Origin: JBOGWP01 sp050693875
Lineage (GTDB): Bacteria > Actinomycetota > CADDZG01 > JAHWKV01 > JBOGWP01
NCBI GenBank assembly: GCA_050693875.1
Contig: JBOGWP010000126.1
Coordinates: forward strand, 1-24,601
Direction of reading: 5' to 3'
DNA: 24,601 nt
Shown: piece by piece, positions 22,931 through 24,601 of the stretch
How positions within the stretch are numbered: position 1 is the stretch's first letter
Layout: the number at the start of each line of letters is the position of its first letter
Notes under the pieces: model-generated
Seen by the model: only the letters and a program-made list of their open reading frames with translations
Database searches by the model: none
Told to the model about the DNA's origin: nothing
Made by a program: the position numbers and the translations under genes

Positions 22931-24039
22931 GCTCGATCGAGCGCGCGGGCGTAGGCGGCGGCCTGCAGGTCGGCGGCCCTTCGCCACGAGAAGCGGGCGG
23001 CTCGTTCGCGGCCCCTTTTGGCCAGCGAGTCGCGCAGGTCGGGCCGCGTGACCATCTGGCTCATGGCCTTGGTCCAGGCGTCCTCGTCGGTGGGGTCGAG
23101 CAGGATCCCCGCATCGCCGACGACCTCGGGCAGCGACGCGGCGTTCGATGCGACGACGGGGCAGCCGAGGCTCATCGCCTCGAGGGCCGGCGCACCGAAG
23201 CCCTCGAAACGGCTCGGGAAGGTGAAGGCGAGCGCGGCGCGGTAGAGCCCGGCGAGATCCCCTCTCGGGACGAGCCCCAACCGCCGGACTCGTCCCTGCA
23301 GCCCGAGGCGCTCGGCTTCAGCGGCGACGGCGGCGTCGTGGGGCCAGGACGCCCCCGTCAGCACCAGATCGGCCTCGTCGGCAAGCGGGGCATAGGCGCG
23401 GATGAGGAAGTGGTGGTTCTTGTGCGGGTATGCCCTCGCCGGGAAAAGGAAGAACGGGCGGTCGAGGCGGTAGCGGTCGCGCACCTCATCGGCCTCGGCG
23501 GGCGAGTCGCCGAAGAGCCGCTCACTGCCGAACGGCACCACCATCACGCGCTCGGGGGGAACCCCAAATGCCCGCTCGAGATCGGCCTTGACGAAGGCGC
23601 TTGGCACGGTTACCACCTCGCTCGATCGCATTACTAGGGGAAGGTTGGCCCGCAGCCAGAGGCGCTTCGCAGGCACGAAGTTCTGCGGATAGTGCCGGTA
23701 CTGGATGTCGTGCACCGTGGTAACCGTCGGCCGCGCCTTCACGAGCGGCACCGTCCCCACGCCGTGGTGCAGCACGTCGATTCGCCGCCTGAGGACCTCG
23801 ACCGGCAGCCAGGTGTGCTCGGCAGGGATGCGGAGAGCCTGGTTGGGCGACGACCAGGGGGCCTCGACCACCTCCGCGCGGGCGGCGATGTCGGGATAGG
23901 CCGCCGAGAACCCGCGGAGAGCGAAGACCACAAGGTCGCGCTCGGTATCGAGCAGCGCCGAGGTCAGGTTCGTGAGCAGGGTTTCCGCACCGCCCCCCTC
24001 GCGAGGGACGAGAAACAGCAGGTTGACCCCGATACGCAT
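22927..24039 (-). CDS. GT4 family glycosyltransferase
   Basis: This 370-residue GT-B enzyme has the N-terminal acceptor-side glycine loop REGGGAETLL (13-22), the hinge FLFPARAYPHKNHH (197-210), and the donor-binding E-x7-E motif E279-E287 in RFEGFGAPALEAMSLGCPVVAS. That is the standard order of GT4 retaining glycosyltransferases such as mannosyltransferases. The ATG at 24039 (MRIGVNLLF) starts the first beta strand; the 11 extra codons upstream do not fit. It is the first gene of a two-gene unit with the GT2 enzyme, and together they may add successive sugars to one surface glycan (inference). Confidence 0.92.
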   Translation of the reverse strand: MRIGVNLLFLVPREGGGAETLLTNLTSALLDTERDLVVFALRGFSAAYPDIAARAEVVEAPWSSPNQALRIPAEHTWLPVEVLRRRIDVLHHGVGTVPLVKARPTVTTVHDIQYRHYPQNFVPAKRLWLRANLPLVMRSSEVVTVPSAFVKADLERAFGVPPERVMVVPFGSERLFGDSPAEADEVRDRYRLDRPFFLFPARAYPHKNHHFLIRAYAPLADEADLVLTGASWPHDAAVAAEAERLGLQGRVRRLGLVPRGDLAGLYRAALAFTFPSRFEGFGAPALEAMSLGCPVVASNAASLPEVVGDAGILLDPTDEDAWTKAMSQMVTRPDLRDSLAKRGRERAARFSWRRAADLQAAAYARALDRA

Positions 24040-24154
24040 GGCGGGGCCGAGGATATCGGCCGCCGTCCGCAAAGGTCAGCCCTCCATTCCAATCGGAGCA
24101 GGATCGGCGTCGAGGGAACGCCGCGGGGCGCTGCGAGCGTCCAAGAAGGCATGA

Positions 24155-24238
24155 TTCGTCTTTGCTGCTGGGCTGCTGATGCTCTTGGCTGGCTGCGCGC
24201 CTCACCCGGGGAGTCCCGCGCCCCCGGGCCTCGAGTAG
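24155..24238 (+). pseudogene. Lipoprotein-signal-like remnant
   Basis: A 27-codon frame reads FVFAAGLLMLLAGCAPHPGS..., a hydrophobic stretch ending in the lipobox LAGC, then stops. A TGA is directly upstream and the only in-frame ATG is eight codons in. An ATG at 24151 in another frame (ATGATTCG) could be the former start after a frameshift. Either a decayed lipoprotein gene or a tiny leader; no body of the protein follows. Confidence 0.35.
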
Positions 24239-24270
24239 GACCTCGTCCGGGGGACGGTCATGTTGAGCGA

Positions 24271-24318
24271 GGCGAGTCATTTCGGGCGACAGTTGGCGAG
24301 TCATTTCGGGCGACAGTT
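24271..24318. repeat. 24-bp tandem repeat, two perfect copies plus a partial third
   Basis: The unit begins GGCGAGTCATTTCGGGCGAC and runs 24 bases (24271-24294, 24295-24318), then a partial GGCGA. The preceding bases TGTTGAGCGAG resemble dispersed intergenic repeats. It sits just past the stop of the HNH gene. Confidence 0.85.
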
Positions 24319-24325
24319 GGCGACG

Positions 24326-24601
24326 CTACTCCGGCGGGCTGGGTAGGTTCGGCGGCCAGCGCCCCCAGTCGGTCGCCGGCACCCGCGGCGGCTCCACACC
24401 CACGCCCACGCCCCCGGGCCCGCCGCTCAGCCTCCAGCCCCCGAAGGTCTTCTGACGGTGATGCGCCGGGCACTGGCACAGGTTCCCAAAGCGGGTCGGC
24501 CCTCCCCGGCACCGCGGGATCACGTGGTCGATCTCGAGCCTGCGCCGGTTGGGACAGCCGGGAATCACGCAGGTGGGGTCGCGCTCCTCCAGGGCTCGCC
24601 T
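24326..24601 (-). CDS. HNH endonuclease domain, C-terminal part (DUF222/13E12-type), truncated by window edge
   Basis: The visible 91 codons read RRALEERDPTCVIPGCPN, then RRLEIDHVIPRCRGGPT, N at RFGNLCQ, PAHHRQKTFGG and a Gly/Pro-rich tail. The DHVIP...N...H arrangement is the HNH beta-beta-alpha nuclease core, with Cys pairs (CVIPGC, CQC) likely to hold a structural zinc. The RDPTC-IPGC lead-in and the KTFGGW-L tail are typical of actinobacterial DUF222-HNH (13E12 repeat) proteins, whose N-terminal part would lie beyond base 24601. The open frame runs off the edge, so the GTG at 24568 is not taken as the start. Confidence 0.87.
   Translation of the reverse strand, partial: RRALEERDPTCVIPGCPNRRRLEIDHVIPRCRGGPTRFGNLCQCPAHHRQKTFGGWRLSGGPGGVGVGVEPPRVPATDWGRWPPNLPSPPE

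Larger units (their letters stand above)
24040..24325. other. Intergenic region between GT4 and HNH genes
   Basis: It holds the lipoprotein-like remnant (24155-24238) and the tandem repeat (24271-24318). No tRNA, riboswitch or complete gene is seen. The start of the GT operon promoter should lie near 24040-24110, but no clear -35/-10 pair was found. Confidence 0.6.

Noticed and set aside
24271..24323. CRISPR array
   Set aside because: The 24-bp units are directly abutting without spacers and no cas gene is present.

Overview
The window is GC-rich, gene-dense chromosomal DNA of an actinomycete-like bacterium (Actinomycetota, probably an uncultured lineage). Pointers to that group are an acyl-CoA carboxylase epsilon-like small gene after a PccB-type gene, the C-terminus of a DUF222/13E12-type HNH protein, an LmeA-like (DUF2993) lipoprotein-family gene, Ltp-type thiolases with DUF35 partners, a Zur-like regulator with an actinobacterial-looking box, and many GTG starts. 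No tRNA, rRNA, CRISPR array, integrase or transposase was seen; the assignment rests on gene content only.

Layout. 1-186: a ~70-bp direct repeat in two copies. 187-2216: a DUF72 gene, divergent birA, and a convergent stand-alone receiver-domain gene. 2251-7590: a palindromic operator candidate, then a tight plus-strand operon of two thiolase-fold proteins that both lack the usual nucleophilic Cys, two zinc-ribbon/OB-fold DUF35 proteins, an LmeA-like exported protein and an acyl-CoA dehydrogenase. 7616-10618: a 1000-residue sortase-type surface protein (minus strand) with seven ~100-residue prealbumin/CnaB-like repeats and an LPVTG tail, behind a hairpin-rich leader. 10976-11962: a sulfotransferase. 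11966-13844: a carboxyltransferase beta subunit followed by an epsilon-like gene that has no canonical start codon. 13936-14640: a sugar-nucleotide type nucleotidyltransferase. 14690-17580: znuA-znuC-znuB-zur, with a Zur box before znuA. 17628-19500: a BNR-repeat protein and methylmalonyl-CoA epimerase. 19554-21975: acyl-CoA dehydrogenase translationally coupled to a methylenetetrahydrofolate-reductase-like gene, then a DUF2007-like membrane protein. 22100-24039: two coupled glycosyltransferases. 24040-24601: a lipoprotein-like remnant, a 24-bp tandem repeat and the HNH gene end.

How the genes fit together. BirA, PccB, the epsilon-like protein and methylmalonyl-CoA epimerase fit a propionyl-CoA to methylmalonyl-CoA route (the biotin-carrying alpha subunit and the mutase are not here). 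The two acyl-CoA dehydrogenases and the thiolase/DUF35 cluster suggest breakdown of acyl-CoAs, perhaps branched or cyclic ones, by an Ltp2-like carbon-carbon cleavage; this is inference. The znu operon is a self-contained zinc uptake and sensing unit. The nucleotidyltransferase, glycosyltransferases, sulfotransferase and anchored repeat protein point to an elaborated cell surface.
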